Assembly: GCA_016213775.1 (NCBI GenBank)
Contig: JACQZR010000259.1
Location: 1-59,822, forward strand
Length of the DNA: 59,822 nt
Direction of reading: 5' to 3'
Origin: Acidobacteriota bacterium
GTDB taxonomy: Bacteria; Acidobacteriota; Terriglobia; Bryobacterales; Bryobacteraceae
Positions 42,113-52,302 of the stretch are shown here, piece by piece. Each line of letters starts with the position of its first letter. The first letter of the stretch is position 1. The notes below the pieces were generated by a model. That model made no database searches, was not told the origin of the DNA, and worked only from the letters and a program-made list of their open reading frames with translations. Position numbers and translations under genes: made by a program.

Positions 42113-42673
42113 ATGCAAACCAGCCTGGGAGAGAACAAGCTCAATCTGACAGGTCCCGAGGATCTGTTCGCGCGGCTCGACAGCGAGGATTTTTCTCACG
42201 TGGCCCAAGGCGTTGTCACCACCACGATTGACAACGTGATCAATTGGGGCCGCAAGAACTCCATCTGGCCGATGACGTTCGGGTTGGCCTGCTGCGCCAT
42301 CGAAATGATGGCGATGAGCGCCTCCCGGTACGACATTTCGCGCTTCGGCGCCGAAGTGTTTCGCGGCTCCCCACGGCAGAGCGATTGCATGATCATTGCC
42401 GGCCGCGTCTCCAACAAGATGGCGCCGGTGATCCGACAGCTCTACCAACAGATGCCGGAGCCGATGTGGGTAATTTCGATGGGCGCCTGTGCGACATCAA
42501 CGGGTGTGTTCAGCAACTACGCGCTGGTTCCGGTGAACCAGATCATCCCGGTGGATGTGTACGTGCCCGGCTGCCCGCCGCGGCCGGAGCAGTTGATCTA
42601 CGGGATCATGCTGCTGCAGAAGAAGATTCAGGCCGAGCGCGGCAGTTTGATGAAGACCCTGAATCTGGCCTAG
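42113..42673 (+). CDS. nuoB: NADH-quinone oxidoreductase subunit B, isolated copy
   Basis: A 186-residue NuoB, the subunit that holds iron-sulfur cluster N2 of complex I. The four cysteine ligands are visible in [19 protein letters not shown] and [12 protein letters not shown]. No other nuo gene is next to it, so it is either a split part of the complex I genes or a second copy. It has a 30-residue N-terminal extension before the conserved core. Confidence 0.93.
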   Translation: MQTSLGENKLNLTGPEDLFARLDSEDFSHVAQGVVTTTIDNVINWGRKNSIWPMTFGLACCAIEMMAMSASRYDISRFGAEVFRGSPRQSDCMIIAGRVSNKMAPVIRQLYQQMPEPMWVISMGACATSTGVFSNYALVPVNQIIPVDVYVPGCPPRPEQLIYGIMLLQKKIQAERGSLMKTLNLA

Positions 42674-42674
42674 G

Positions 42675-42693
42675 TCAGGCTCCCGGCGCCTGA
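42675..42693 (+). terminator. Weak hairpin after nuoB
   Basis: TCAGGC (42675-42680) pairs with GCCTGA (42688-42693) directly after the nuoB stop. There is no T-tract; the Shine-Dalgarno of the next gene (AAAGGAG) follows at once. It may be a weak terminator or only chance. Confidence 0.25.
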
Positions 42694-42717
42694 ACGGCGG
42701 AAAGGAGTGCAGAGCCG

Positions 42718-42969
42718 ATGGGTGGTTCCGTTACGCAGAAGGCGGTGGTGGACTGGTCGGAGTGCGGCATTGTTGAGCACAATGCGCGAATCCAGGGGGG
42801 ACGTCCGGTTCTGCGAGGGACGCGGATGCCTGTCGATGATATCGTCGATAACTATCAAGCTGGCGTCGAGGAAGAGGAGATTGCCGAGATCTTCGAAATC
42901 CCCCTCGAACAGGTTCACCAGGTTTTGATGTACGCCGCCCAGCATAATGTCGCTCCGCGTCCTGTCTGA
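42718..42969 (+). CDS. DUF433 antitoxin
   Basis: An 83-residue DUF433 protein: IVEHNARIQGGRPVLRGTRMPVDDIVDNY followed by EEEEIAEIFEIPLEQVHQVLMYA. AAAGGAG lies 10 bp before the ATG. It overlaps the DUF5615 gene by 23 bp. This is the third DUF433 unit in the window. Confidence 0.85.
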   Translation: MGGSVTQKAVVDWSECGIVEHNARIQGGRPVLRGTRMPVDDIVDNYQAGVEEEEIAEIFEIPLEQVHQVLMYAAQHNVAPRPV

Positions 42970-43303
42970 CAAGAACGTTCCTGTGCCGCTGCGGCGTCTA
43001 CTAAAGGGCTGCCAGATCAGAACTGCGGCTCAAGAGAGTTGGGACACGTTGGAGAACAGGGAACTCCTGGCAACGGCTGAATCTTCGGGCTATGAGATCC
43101 TCGTCACCTGCGATCAGAATCTGCACTACCAGCAGAATCTGAAACACCGGAGAATCGCGCTTGTCGTACTCGGTTCAAACATCTGGCCCGCCGTGCAAAC
43201 CAGGTTATCGGAGATTCAAAAGGCGCTGGATAAAGCTCGCCATGGCTCTTTCGAGTTCATTGAGATTCGCGCGCCAGTCCGGCGTCGCCCGCTGCCTAAG
43301 TGA
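42947..43303 (+). CDS. DUF5615 PIN-like toxin
   Basis: A 118-residue PIN-like protein: MSLRVLSDKNVPVPLRRLL holds the first Asp, ENRELLATAES the acidic central patch, and ILVTCDQNLHYQQN the third Asp. The start overlaps the DUF433 gene by 23 bp, so translation should be coupled. Family-based inference: RNase toxin neutralised by the DUF433 partner. Confidence 0.8.
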   Translation: MSLRVLSDKNVPVPLRRLLKGCQIRTAAQESWDTLENRELLATAESSGYEILVTCDQNLHYQQNLKHRRIALVVLGSNIWPAVQTRLSEIQKALDKARHGSFEFIEIRAPVRRRPLPK

Positions 43304-43330
43304 ATCTCATGAGTCCGCTTGCTTCCGCGT

Positions 43331-43900
43331 TCAGCCCAACTCGTCGTGCGTGCAGGCCGTGATCAGCAGCATGCATCCATTGCGTGTGAACACCCTGCCA
43401 TGGCGGCTGCCCTCCGCGGCGCGACTGTAGTCACCCGTACGCAGTTCCACAGTGCCGAGCACAATATCGCCACTGATGACGTAGCATTGCTCTTCCTGTG
43501 TGTGCGTGTGGTTGGGGTATTCGGCACCGGGCTCCATGCGAATGAGGCTGGTGGCAACGGACCGCTCCGGATCGAATGCCATCTGCTTGACGAACACGCC
43601 GGCAAACGGTGTCGCGGTCCAATGCTGATCGGATGCGCGATGCACGAAAATTCCCGGCTCCGCCTCTACAAGCAGTGGACGGGGCGGCCGGGCGCATTCC
43701 AGACGCGAGCGCAGCGCGGCGGGCGGAGAAATCGCCGGCGCTGCCAGCGCGAGCAGACCAGCCACTTCACAAAACTCGTCGAATTCGCGGGCAACCGCGG
43801 CATCGGCGGAGACCTCCGATTCCACCAACCGCCGTTCCTCCTCGTTCAACAAACCGAGTGGATAGAGCGGAAGCCATTCGTTCCGGAGACGGGACGTCAT
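43331..43900 (-). CDS. Anti-sigma factor with RskA-like N-terminus and cupin C-terminus
   Basis: A 189-residue protein. Residues about 8-50 (WLPLYPLGLLNEEERRLVESEVSADAAVAREFDEF) resemble the anti-sigma head of RskA-type proteins, without the H-x3-C-x2-C zinc motif of ChrR. The C-terminal half is a ChrR-like cupin with HTHTQEEQCYVISGD (metal-binding His, His, Glu) and a later HGRVFTRNGC. It should hold the sigma factor encoded just upstream and release it on sensing a metal- or oxidation-related signal. Its start overlaps the sigma stop by 4 bp. Confidence 0.8.
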   Translation of the reverse strand: MTSRLRNEWLPLYPLGLLNEEERRLVESEVSADAAVAREFDEFCEVAGLLALAAPAISPPAALRSRLECARPPRPLLVEAEPGIFVHRASDQHWTATPFAGVFVKQMAFDPERSVATSLIRMEPGAEYPNHTHTQEEQCYVISGDIVLGTVELRTGDYSRAAEGSRHGRVFTRNGCMLLITACTHDELG

Positions 43901-44526
43901 GAGACTGCTCCTTGTCCGGCGGGCACAGCCGCCTGCACCAGCAGTTCACGGAGTTTCATCATACCCAGACGGATGCGCGTCTTGATAGTCCCCAGCGGTT
44001 CTCCCAGAGATTCGGCAAGCTCGGAATGCGACATCCCCTGAAAATATGCCAGCTCCAGCGCCCGCCGCTGATCGGCGGGCAGTTGGCCAAGAGCCGCGAG
44101 AACGAGTGTGCGTTGCTGTGCGGCCGCAGTCTGATCTTCCGGCGTTTGCGTGGGAGAGGGCAGATCGAATTGTTCGGGGAGCGGGTCGACATTCTTGGAG
44201 CGCGAGGCTCGCGCCCGGATCTTGTCCAACGACCGGGTCCGCGTCAACGTCATTAACCAGGCCGTCACGCTACCTCGTTGAGCATCAAAGCTCTTGGCGA
44301 TTCGCCAGACCTGGTTATACACGTCCAAAGTTACCTCCTCGGCGTCTTCCGCGTTACCGAGCATCCGCATCGCAAGCCCGTAGACAAGCGCGTTGGTCTC
44401 GTCGTAGAGAGACGCGAAAGCGCCTTCGTCCCCGAAGGAGGCCTGCTGCAGATATCCCAGCCAGGCTCCTTCGCGAGGCAGTCTCTTAAAGGCTACGCCT
44501 ATTGGATTGCCGCCGGATTCATCCAT
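43897..44526 (-). CDS. ECF RNA polymerase sigma factor (SigK/RpoE-like)
   Basis: About 209 residues from the ATG at 44526. Region 2 is FASLYDETNALVYGLAMRMLGNAEDAEEVTLDVYNQVWRIAKSFD with the core-binding DAEEVTLDVY part, followed by SVTAWLMTLTRTRSLDKIRAR. Region 4 is LPADQRRALELAYFQGMSHSELAESLGEPLGTIKTRIRLGMMKLRELL, a helix-turn-helix for -35 recognition. The pairing with the downstream anti-sigma cupin resembles SigK-RskA and RpoE-ChrR units. Confidence 0.9.
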   Translation of the reverse strand: MDESGGNPIGVAFKRLPREGAWLGYLQQASFGDEGAFASLYDETNALVYGLAMRMLGNAEDAEEVTLDVYNQVWRIAKSFDAQRGSVTAWLMTLTRTRSLDKIRARASRSKNVDPLPEQFDLPSPTQTPEDQTAAAQQRTLVLAALGQLPADQRRALELAYFQGMSHSELAESLGEPLGTIKTRIRLGMMKLRELLVQAAVPAGQGAVS

Positions 44527-44539
44527 GAGGTAGATCCAC

Positions 44540-44545
44540 ATTATA
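44540..44545 (-). promoter_or_regulatory. -10-like TATAAT before the sigma-factor gene
   Basis: A perfect TATAAT on the minus strand ends 13 bp before the ATG at 44526. No matching -35 was found at the usual spacing, and the leader would be very short. Confidence 0.3.
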
Positions 44546-44657
44546 CCTTTACAAATCAAGCCGGAGACGGCAGGATTGGGTACCATAGGAGTATCCGCGC
44601 GCCTGCCGGACGCCGTAGCGTGCGCGTTCGCCTGGACCCCTTACATACGGAGACCCC

Positions 44658-45134
44658 ATGAAGATCTCGATTGGCGCCGACCATGCAGGATACGCCCTGA
44701 AGGAAGCGGTACGCCGCGGCCTGGAAGCTGCCGGTCACGAGGTGACCGACCATGGCACCTCGTCGCCGGATTCCACCGATTACCCCGACTATGCAGTCCA
44801 GGTAGGCGAAGACGTCCAACAGGGAAAAGCAGAACGCGGCATTTTGGTCTGCTCTACCGGAGTCGGAATGTCGATTGCCGCAAACAAGTTACACGGCATT
44901 CGCGCCGCCAATGTCTGGAACGCGGATGAAGCCACACTTTCGCGGCAACATAATAACGCGAATGTTCTCGCGTTGGGCGCGCGATACACCAATGCCGAAC
45001 AGGCCGCGGAACTGGTGGACATTTTTCTAAATACCCCATTCGAGGGTGGCCGTCACGCACGTCGTGTGGCCAAGATCGCGGCGGCGGAGCAGCGCGACAA
45101 ACCGAAGGAATCCATAGAAGGAGAAGCGAAGTAG
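44658..45134 (+). CDS. rpiB: Ribose-5-phosphate isomerase B
   Basis: A 158-residue enzyme interconverting ribose 5-phosphate and ribulose 5-phosphate. Signature: ISIGADHAGYALKE, DYPDYAVQVGEDV, LVCSTGVGMSIAANK with the catalytic Cys, and NVWNADEATLSRQHNNANVLALG. The stop codon directly abuts the glyA ATG, so the two are co-translated. Confidence 0.95.
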   Translation: MKISIGADHAGYALKEAVRRGLEAAGHEVTDHGTSSPDSTDYPDYAVQVGEDVQQGKAERGILVCSTGVGMSIAANKLHGIRAANVWNADEATLSRQHNNANVLALGARYTNAEQAAELVDIFLNTPFEGGRHARRVAKIAAAEQRDKPKESIEGEAK

Positions 45135-46421
45135 ATGAACGAACAGGACCGGATGGCGCGGCCGCTGGCCGAAGTTGATCCCGATGTCTTTGAGGCGATC
45201 CGCAACGAAGTGGAACGCCAACATTCGGGGCTGGAACTGATTGCCAGTGAGAACTTCACTTCGGAGGCGGTGCTGGAGGCAACAGCCAGCGTCTTCACCA
45301 ACAAGTACGCCGAAGGCTATCCGGGCAGGCGCTACTACGGCGGCTGCGAGTTCACCGATGTGGTGGAGAACCTGGCTCGCGATCGTGCAAAGAAGCTGTT
45401 TGGCGCCGAATACGCCAACGTTCAGCCGCACTCGGGTTCGCAAGCCAATCAGGCCGCCTACGCCGCCGTGCTGGAACCGGGCGACACCATCCTGGGTATG
45501 AATCTGGCCCACGGCGGTCACCTCACCCACGGGCATCATCTCAACTTCTCCGGCAAGACATACAAGGTTATCCCCTACGGCGTGCGCCAGGGCGACGAGA
45601 TTATTGACTACGAAGAGCTGGCAAGGCTTGCGGCGGAGCACAAGCCCAAGATGATCATCGCGGGCGGCAGCGCCTATCCGCGCATCATCGACTTTGCGAA
45701 ATTTCGCCAAGCCGCCGATTCCGTTGGTGCGCTGCTGCTTGTCGATATGGCGCATTTCTCCGGACTTGTGGCCGGCGGCGTTCATCCGAACCCCTGCAAG
45801 TGGGCCGATATCGTGACGTCGACAACGCACAAAACTTTGCGCGGGCCACGGTCGGGTATGATCCTGGCGCGCGAGCAATATGGGCCGTCCATTGATAAGA
45901 ATCTGTTCCCCGGCATTCAGGGTGGACCGCTGGTGCATGTGATGGCCGCCAAGGCGGTGGCGCTGCTGGAAGCTATGTCTCCCGAATTCGCCGCGTATTC
46001 CGGGCGCGTGGTTCGTAATGCGCAGGCGCTCGCCGGTTCGCTGGCTGAGGAGGGTTTCCGCATTGTCTCGGGGGGCACCGACACGCACCTGTTACTGGTG
46101 GACGTGTTCGCGAAGGGTGTGAGAGGCAAGGAAGCGGAGAAGGCGCTCGATCGGGCGCACATCACCGTGAACAAGAACGCGATTCCGTTCGACGTGAATC
46201 CACCGCTCAACCCAAGCGGCGTCCGGCTGGGTTCGCCCGCTGTCACCACTCGCGGCTTTTCTGAGATTGAGATGCGCCAGGTAGGTAAGCTGATCGCGGA
46301 GGTGCTCTCCAACGTGAGCTCTGAAGAGACCATCGCTTCGGTAGGCCGGCGCGTTCACGCGCTCACTGAACAGTTCCCGCTCTATCGCTGGAAGCTCGCC
46401 CCTCTGGCCTCAGCGCGATAG
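45135..46421 (+). CDS. glyA: Serine hydroxymethyltransferase
   Basis: A 428-residue PLP enzyme converting serine and tetrahydrofolate to glycine and 5,10-methylene-THF. Conserved parts: [63 protein letters not shown], and the PLP-lysine segment [15 protein letters not shown]. Sits between rpiB (0-bp gap) and a glycosyltransferase (9-bp gap). Confidence 0.96.
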   Translation: MNEQDRMARPLAEVDPDVFEAIRNEVERQHSGLELIASENFTSEAVLEATASVFTNKYAEGYPGRRYYGGCEFTDVVENLARDRAKKLFGAEYANVQPHSGSQANQAAYAAVLEPGDTILGMNLAHGGHLTHGHHLNFSGKTYKVIPYGVRQGDEIIDYEELARLAAEHKPKMIIAGGSAYPRIIDFAKFRQAADSVGALLLVDMAHFSGLVAGGVHPNPCKWADIVTSTTHKTLRGPRSGMILAREQYGPSIDKNLFPGIQGGPLVHVMAAKAVALLEAMSPEFAAYSGRVVRNAQALAGSLAEEGFRIVSGGTDTHLLLVDVFAKGVRGKEAEKALDRAHITVNKNAIPFDVNPPLNPSGVRLGSPAVTTRGFSEIEMRQVGKLIAEVLSNVSSEETIASVGRRVHALTEQFPLYRWKLAPLASAR

Positions 46422-46430
46422 AATCAGCGC

Positions 46431-47594
46431 ATGCCGCTGCGGATCGCATTCGATGCCCGGCACCTGCGGGACTTCGGTGTAGGCACCTACATCCGGAACC
46501 TGCTGCAGGGCTTGGCGAAGCTGGATACCGAAAACCAGTACACGCTGATAACGGCGAAGGCTGATGCCGCGGCGTTTCCCAATCTCACCCCTAATTTCAC
46601 CCTCGCCCATTATGAAGGACGCGATACGGAATTGGCCGAGCACGTGCGATTCCCGATGTTCGTGCGGCGGCTCCGCGCCGACCTGTGCCACATTCCGCTG
46701 AGCATGGTCCCTCTTTCAATGCCGCGGCCCTATGTGGTGACGGTGCATGACGTGAGCCGCCTCCTCTACGAACAGCCTCCGGGGTGGCGCTATGATTTGC
46801 GCCGCTTCCGCTTCCGGCGCGGGCTGCTGCGCGCGAACAAAGTGATCACGGTCTCGGGGGCCACCAAAGGCGATCTCGAGGGTCTGCTCACCATCCCCGC
46901 GGATCGCATCAGCCTCATCTACAATGCGCCCGATCCGCGCTTCTTTGAACACGCGCCGCCCTCCGATGCCCGCTCGGCTGGACCCGATGCCGCAGGCTAC
47001 GAACAGCGGCGCATCCTGGAACGCTATCAGATCAACTACCCGTTCCTGTTGTATGCCGGAACCATTCGTCCGCAAAAAAACATTCCGCGTCTGGTGGAAG
47101 CGTTTGCGGTGTTGCGAGGGGAGCTGGAAAACCATCCGGATTTCAAGGATCTCCGGCTAGTGATCATTGGAGATGAGATCAGCCGCTATCCGAGCGTCCG
47201 GCGCGCCGTTGCCCAAACACGCACGGGCAGCGCGGTGCGATTCCTTGGCTTCGTTCCCTTCGACACGCTGCGCGTGTTTTATGAATCGGCCGAGGCGTTC
47301 GTGTTTCCGTCGCTGTATGAAGGCTTCGGATTGCCGCCTTTGGAAGCGATGGCCTCGGGGACGCCGGTGGTGGCTTCCAATGTCAGCTCGCTACCGGAAG
47401 TGGTGGGCGAGGCTGCAGTCACTGTCAATCCGGAGAACGTGTTCGACATCAGCCGCGGAATGAAAGAAGTGCTGCTCGACCGCAACTTGCGCAAGCGACT
47501 GGTGGCTGCCGGACTCGAACAGGCGAAGCGATTCAGTTGGGAGCGAACGGCACGCGAGGTCCTGGAGACGTACAAGGAAGTGGTGGCGTCGTGA
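46431..47594 (+). CDS. Glycosyltransferase family 4
   Basis: A 387-residue GT-B enzyme. RHLRDFGVGTYIRNLLQGL (N-terminal donor/acceptor loop), LLYAGTIRPQKNIPRLVEAF, VRFLGFVPFDTLRVFYESAEAFVFPSLYEGFGLPPLEAMASG (the E-x7-E motif) and VVASNVSSLPEVVGEAA are clear. It would transfer a sugar from a nucleotide donor in envelope or exopolysaccharide synthesis. Acceptor unknown. Confidence 0.9.
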   Translation: MPLRIAFDARHLRDFGVGTYIRNLLQGLAKLDTENQYTLITAKADAAAFPNLTPNFTLAHYEGRDTELAEHVRFPMFVRRLRADLCHIPLSMVPLSMPRPYVVTVHDVSRLLYEQPPGWRYDLRRFRFRRGLLRANKVITVSGATKGDLEGLLTIPADRISLIYNAPDPRFFEHAPPSDARSAGPDAAGYEQRRILERYQINYPFLLYAGTIRPQKNIPRLVEAFAVLRGELENHPDFKDLRLVIIGDEISRYPSVRRAVAQTRTGSAVRFLGFVPFDTLRVFYESAEAFVFPSLYEGFGLPPLEAMASGTPVVASNVSSLPEVVGEAAVTVNPENVFDISRGMKEVLLDRNLRKRLVAAGLEQAKRFSWERTAREVLETYKEVVAS

Positions 47595-47598
47595 CTGC

Positions 47599-48351
47599 CT
47601 ATCGTCCGCCGGAAACGTCAATGATCGTACCGGTGACATAGGAAGCCTCTTGAGACAACAGCCATAGAATGGCGTTGGCGACCTCCTCCGGTCGCCCGCC
47701 ACGTTGCATCGGAACCAGGCTCTTCACTCTCTCCACCCGTTCTGGCTCGCCGCCTTTGGCGTGCAGTTCCGTATAGATGAACCCCGGCCGGACGGCATTC
47801 ACGCGGATGCCTTCCTGCGCTACCTCGCTTGCCAAACCTACGGTGAAGGTCTCAATGGCTCCTTTGCTCGCCGCGTAGTCGACGTATTCGCCAGGCGAGC
47901 CGAACGTCGCGGCGCCTGAGGAGACATTCACGATCGCGCCGCCTTCACCGCCAAACCGCGTAGACATGCGGCGCACCGCTTCCCGCGCACAGATCATGGC
48001 GCCGAACACGTTTACCGCAAACACTCTCTGGATGCGCGCGGCGTCAATGGAATCCAACCGCGCCTGAAGCTCCAAAGTGGCGGCGTTGTTGACGAGAGCG
48101 GAAACGCGACCCATCTCGGAATCTACTCGATCAAACAACGATTCGATTTCCGTCTCGGAGCTGATGTCCGCTTGCATGGCAATGGCGGGGCCGTTTCCTT
48201 CATTGATCCGCGCAACCACGTGCCCGGCAGCTTCCTTGTTATGAAGATAATTCACGCAAACGGCGTAGCCGCGTTGAGCCGCAAGCAAGGCGGTCGCCGC
48301 ACCGATTCCGCGACCGCCGCCCGTGACAATCATGACTGGTTGCTGAGCCAT
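47599..48351 (-). CDS. Short-chain dehydrogenase/reductase
   Basis: A 250-residue classical SDR. TGGGRGIGAATALLAA is the NAD(P) loop, LVNNAATLE the NNAG-like motif, NVSSGAATFGSPGEYVDYAASKGAI holds Ser-Tyr-x3-Lys. The substrate is unknown; it resembles YgfF-type glucose/3-oxoacyl reductases. Convergent with the glycosyltransferase, 4 bp apart. Confidence 0.9.
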   Translation of the reverse strand: MAQQPVMIVTGGGRGIGAATALLAAQRGYAVCVNYLHNKEAAGHVVARINEGNGPAIAMQADISSETEIESLFDRVDSEMGRVSALVNNAATLELQARLDSIDAARIQRVFAVNVFGAMICAREAVRRMSTRFGGEGGAIVNVSSGAATFGSPGEYVDYAASKGAIETFTVGLASEVAQEGIRVNAVRPGFIYTELHAKGGEPERVERVKSLVPMQRGGRPEEVANAILWLLSQEASYVTGTIIDVSGGR

Positions 48352-48432
48352 TCCTCATACACTGTAACGATATTTCGCATCTGACCTGTGGCCTTGCACC
48401 GCGCAATAATGGAGGCGGAGGTACCCTTCCAT

Positions 48433-49707
<1,275 letters not shown>

Positions 49708-52302
49708 GTGGCCGGCATGAGCTGTGACGCTTCGACGCCGCTCATGCGGCAGTATTTTGCTCTCAAACAACAGGTCCCTCAGGCGTTACTGATGTTCCGC
49801 CTGGGGGATTTCTATGAGCTGTTTTTCGATGATGCTGTGACGGCCGCGCGTGAGCTGGAGATCACGCTCACCTCGCGCAACAAAGAAAAGGGCCAGGCGA
49901 TTCCGATGTGCGGCGTGCCGCATCATTCCTCGGAATCCTATCTCGCCAAACTGATTCAGAAGGGCTACCGGGTAGCCATCTGCGAGCAGATGGAAGACCC
50001 GAGGTTCGCCAAGAAGATCGTCAAGCGCGAGATCACTCGCGTGGTGACACCCGGCACCACAACGGAGTCCGGTGTGCTCAAGACGAAGGAGAACAACTAC
50101 CTCGCTGCGGTGTTGCACGATGGCGATCGCGCGGGGCTGGCGTACGTGGACGTGTCCACCGGTGAGTTCCGCGCCACCGAGATGTCGACGCCGGAAGTAG
50201 CGAGCGTATTGGAGTCGCTGGCTCCGCGCGAGTTGCTCTATCCGGATGTGGCGACAGCACCCGATGTGGGTCCAAAGGTGTGCCTGTCGCCGGTGGAATC
50301 GTGGGTCTTTGCCGATGACTATTCCGAGCGGGCGCTGAAGGATCACTTCAGGCTGCTGAGTCTGGAAGGCTGCGGGCTCGGCGGGCGCAAACTGGCCATC
50401 GGTGCGGCCGGCGCGATTCTCCACTATGCGCGTGAAACCCAGCGCTCTGCGCTCGATCACCTGGAGCGGCCGACGTGGTTTGATCGCGCCGATGCGTTGA
50501 TCCTCGATGCCGCCACGGTCCGCAATCTCGAATTGACCGAGCCGCTGTTTGCCGATGGCTGGAAAGAGGGCACGCTGCTCCATGTGCTGGATGAAACCAG
50601 CACCGGTATGGGTGCGCGTCTGCTGCGACGGCGCCTGCTGCGGCCGGCGTTGGAACGCGCCGAGGTTGAATCGCGGTTGGATGCCGTGGAGATGCTTCGT
50701 GCCTCCAGCATCCAGCGCGGCGAATTGCGTAAGGTGCTCGGCGAGATCCTCGACATCGAACGGCTGCTGTCCAAGGTGACGCTCGGTACCGCCAATCCGC
50801 GCGAGATGCGGGCGCTGGGCGTGTCGATGGCAAAGGTCCCCCAGGTAAAGCGTATTTGCGCCGCGTTTGGAGGGCGATTGGCGGAGATTGCTTCGCGCAT
50901 GGACGAAGTGAGTGAGGTGCGCGAGGCGATTCTTAGTGCCATCGCCGATGAGCCTCCCCCGACACTGGCTGATGGCGGTGTCATTCGCGACGGCTTCCAT
51001 CAAGGGCTCGATGAGCTGCGCGACATCTCGCGCAACAGCAAACAGTATCTCGCGCAGATTGAAATTCGCGAGCGCGGCCGCACCGGCATCGGGTCTTTGA
51101 AGGTCCGGTTCAACAACGTCTTCGGTTATTACATCGAAATCTCCAAGGCGAACATGCACCTCGTTCCGCCAGACTATGACCGCAAGCAGACCCTGGTGAA
51201 CGCCGAACGCTTCACCACTCCCGAGTTAAAGGAATTGGAAGTCAAGATCCTGGAAGCCGAAGAGCGGATGCTAGCCATCGAGAAGGACCTCTTCACAGAA
51301 CTGCGAAGCAAAGCCGCGGCGGAGGCGGCGCGCATTCGAGCTACGGCGTCGGCCATCGCGGAAGCGGATGTGACGGCATCGCTCGCCGAAGTGGCCGCGC
51401 AGAACCGTTACGTGCGGCCGAAGTTCTCAGAAGAGGGTGTGCTGCATGTGATGGGCAGCCGGCACCCGGTGATCGAGAAACTCACCGAACGCGAAGCCGT
51501 GCGGTTCATTCCGAACGATATCTTTCTCGATCCCGCGAAGAAGTTCGCGGCGGTGATCACGGGGCCGAACATGGGCGGCAAATCCACCTACCTGCGCCAG
51601 GCGGCGCTACTGATTGTGATGGCGCAGATGGGTTCGTTCGTACCGGCCGAATCAGCCCTGCTGCCGTTAACGGACCGTGTCTTCACGCGCGTGGGCGCCA
51701 GTGATAACCTGGCTCGCGGCCGATCCACGTTCATGGTGGAGATGACCGAGACGGCTGCCATTCTCAATACCGCCACCGCGCGAAGTTTCATCGTGCTGGA
51801 TGAGGTGGGCCGCGGAACATCCACATATGACGGGATGGCGCTGGCGTGGGCAGTGATTGAATACATCCACGAGCGGATCAAAGCGAAGACGTTGTTTGCG
51901 ACGCACTACCACGAGTTGACCGAACTTGCCGATCAGTTGGAAGGCGTCGTGAATTTGCAGGTGGCGGTGAAGGAGTCCGGCGATCAGATCATCTTCCTGC
52001 GTAAGGTTCAGCCAGGGAGTGCGGACAAGAGCTACGGTATCGAAGTCGCTCGCCTTGCCGCTCTGCCTGGTGCGGTGATCGAACGGGCACGCGAGATCCT
52101 CTCGCTGCACGAACGAACCGAACACGAAATGTCGGATGAACTGAGCCACAAGCCCAAACCCGCCCCTATGCAGATTTCCTTGTTCGAGCCAGTGGGTTAT
52201 CAGATCGCCGACCGTATCCGCGCGCTGAAAGTCGACGAGCTGCGCCCCATTGAGGCACTGCAACTGCTGGCAGAATTGCAGAAGGAACTGAAGCGTTCAT
52301 GA
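49708..52302 (+). CDS. mutS: DNA mismatch repair protein MutS
   Basis: An 864-residue MutS1. The mismatch-binding domain has LMFRLGDFYELFFDDA (F-x-E), the connector and lever helices follow, and the ATPase has GPNMGGKSTYLRQ (Walker A), the Walker B VLDEVGRGTSTYDGMA and ATHYHELTEL. The gene begins with GTG at 49708, with ATG at 49717 as alternative. The stop overlaps the anmK start as ATGA. Its partner MutL is at 8168. Confidence 0.96.
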   Translation: MAGMSCDASTPLMRQYFALKQQVPQALLMFRLGDFYELFFDDAVTAARELEITLTSRNKEKGQAIPMCGVPHHSSESYLAKLIQKGYRVAICEQMEDPRFAKKIVKREITRVVTPGTTTESGVLKTKENNYLAAVLHDGDRAGLAYVDVSTGEFRATEMSTPEVASVLESLAPRELLYPDVATAPDVGPKVCLSPVESWVFADDYSERALKDHFRLLSLEGCGLGGRKLAIGAAGAILHYARETQRSALDHLERPTWFDRADALILDAATVRNLELTEPLFADGWKEGTLLHVLDETSTGMGARLLRRRLLRPALERAEVESRLDAVEMLRASSIQRGELRKVLGEILDIERLLSKVTLGTANPREMRALGVSMAKVPQVKRICAAFGGRLAEIASRMDEVSEVREAILSAIADEPPPTLADGGVIRDGFHQGLDELRDISRNSKQYLAQIEIRERGRTGIGSLKVRFNNVFGYYIEISKANMHLVPPDYDRKQTLVNAERFTTPELKELEVKILEAEERMLAIEKDLFTELRSKAAAEAARIRATASAIAEADVTASLAEVAAQNRYVRPKFSEEGVLHVMGSRHPVIEKLTEREAVRFIPNDIFLDPAKKFAAVITGPNMGGKSTYLRQAALLIVMAQMGSFVPAESALLPLTDRVFTRVGASDNLARGRSTFMVEMTETAAILNTATARSFIVLDEVGRGTSTYDGMALAWAVIEYIHERIKAKTLFATHYHELTELADQLEGVVNLQVAVKESGDQIIFLRKVQPGSADKSYGIEVARLAALPGAVIERAREILSLHERTEHEMSDELSHKPKPAPMQISLFEPVGYQIADRIRALKVDELRPIEALQLLAELQKELKRS

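Noticed and set aside
49786-51159. 457-codon open frame antisense to mutS
   Set aside because: Shadow of a complete mutS; no ribosome-binding site or family similarity.
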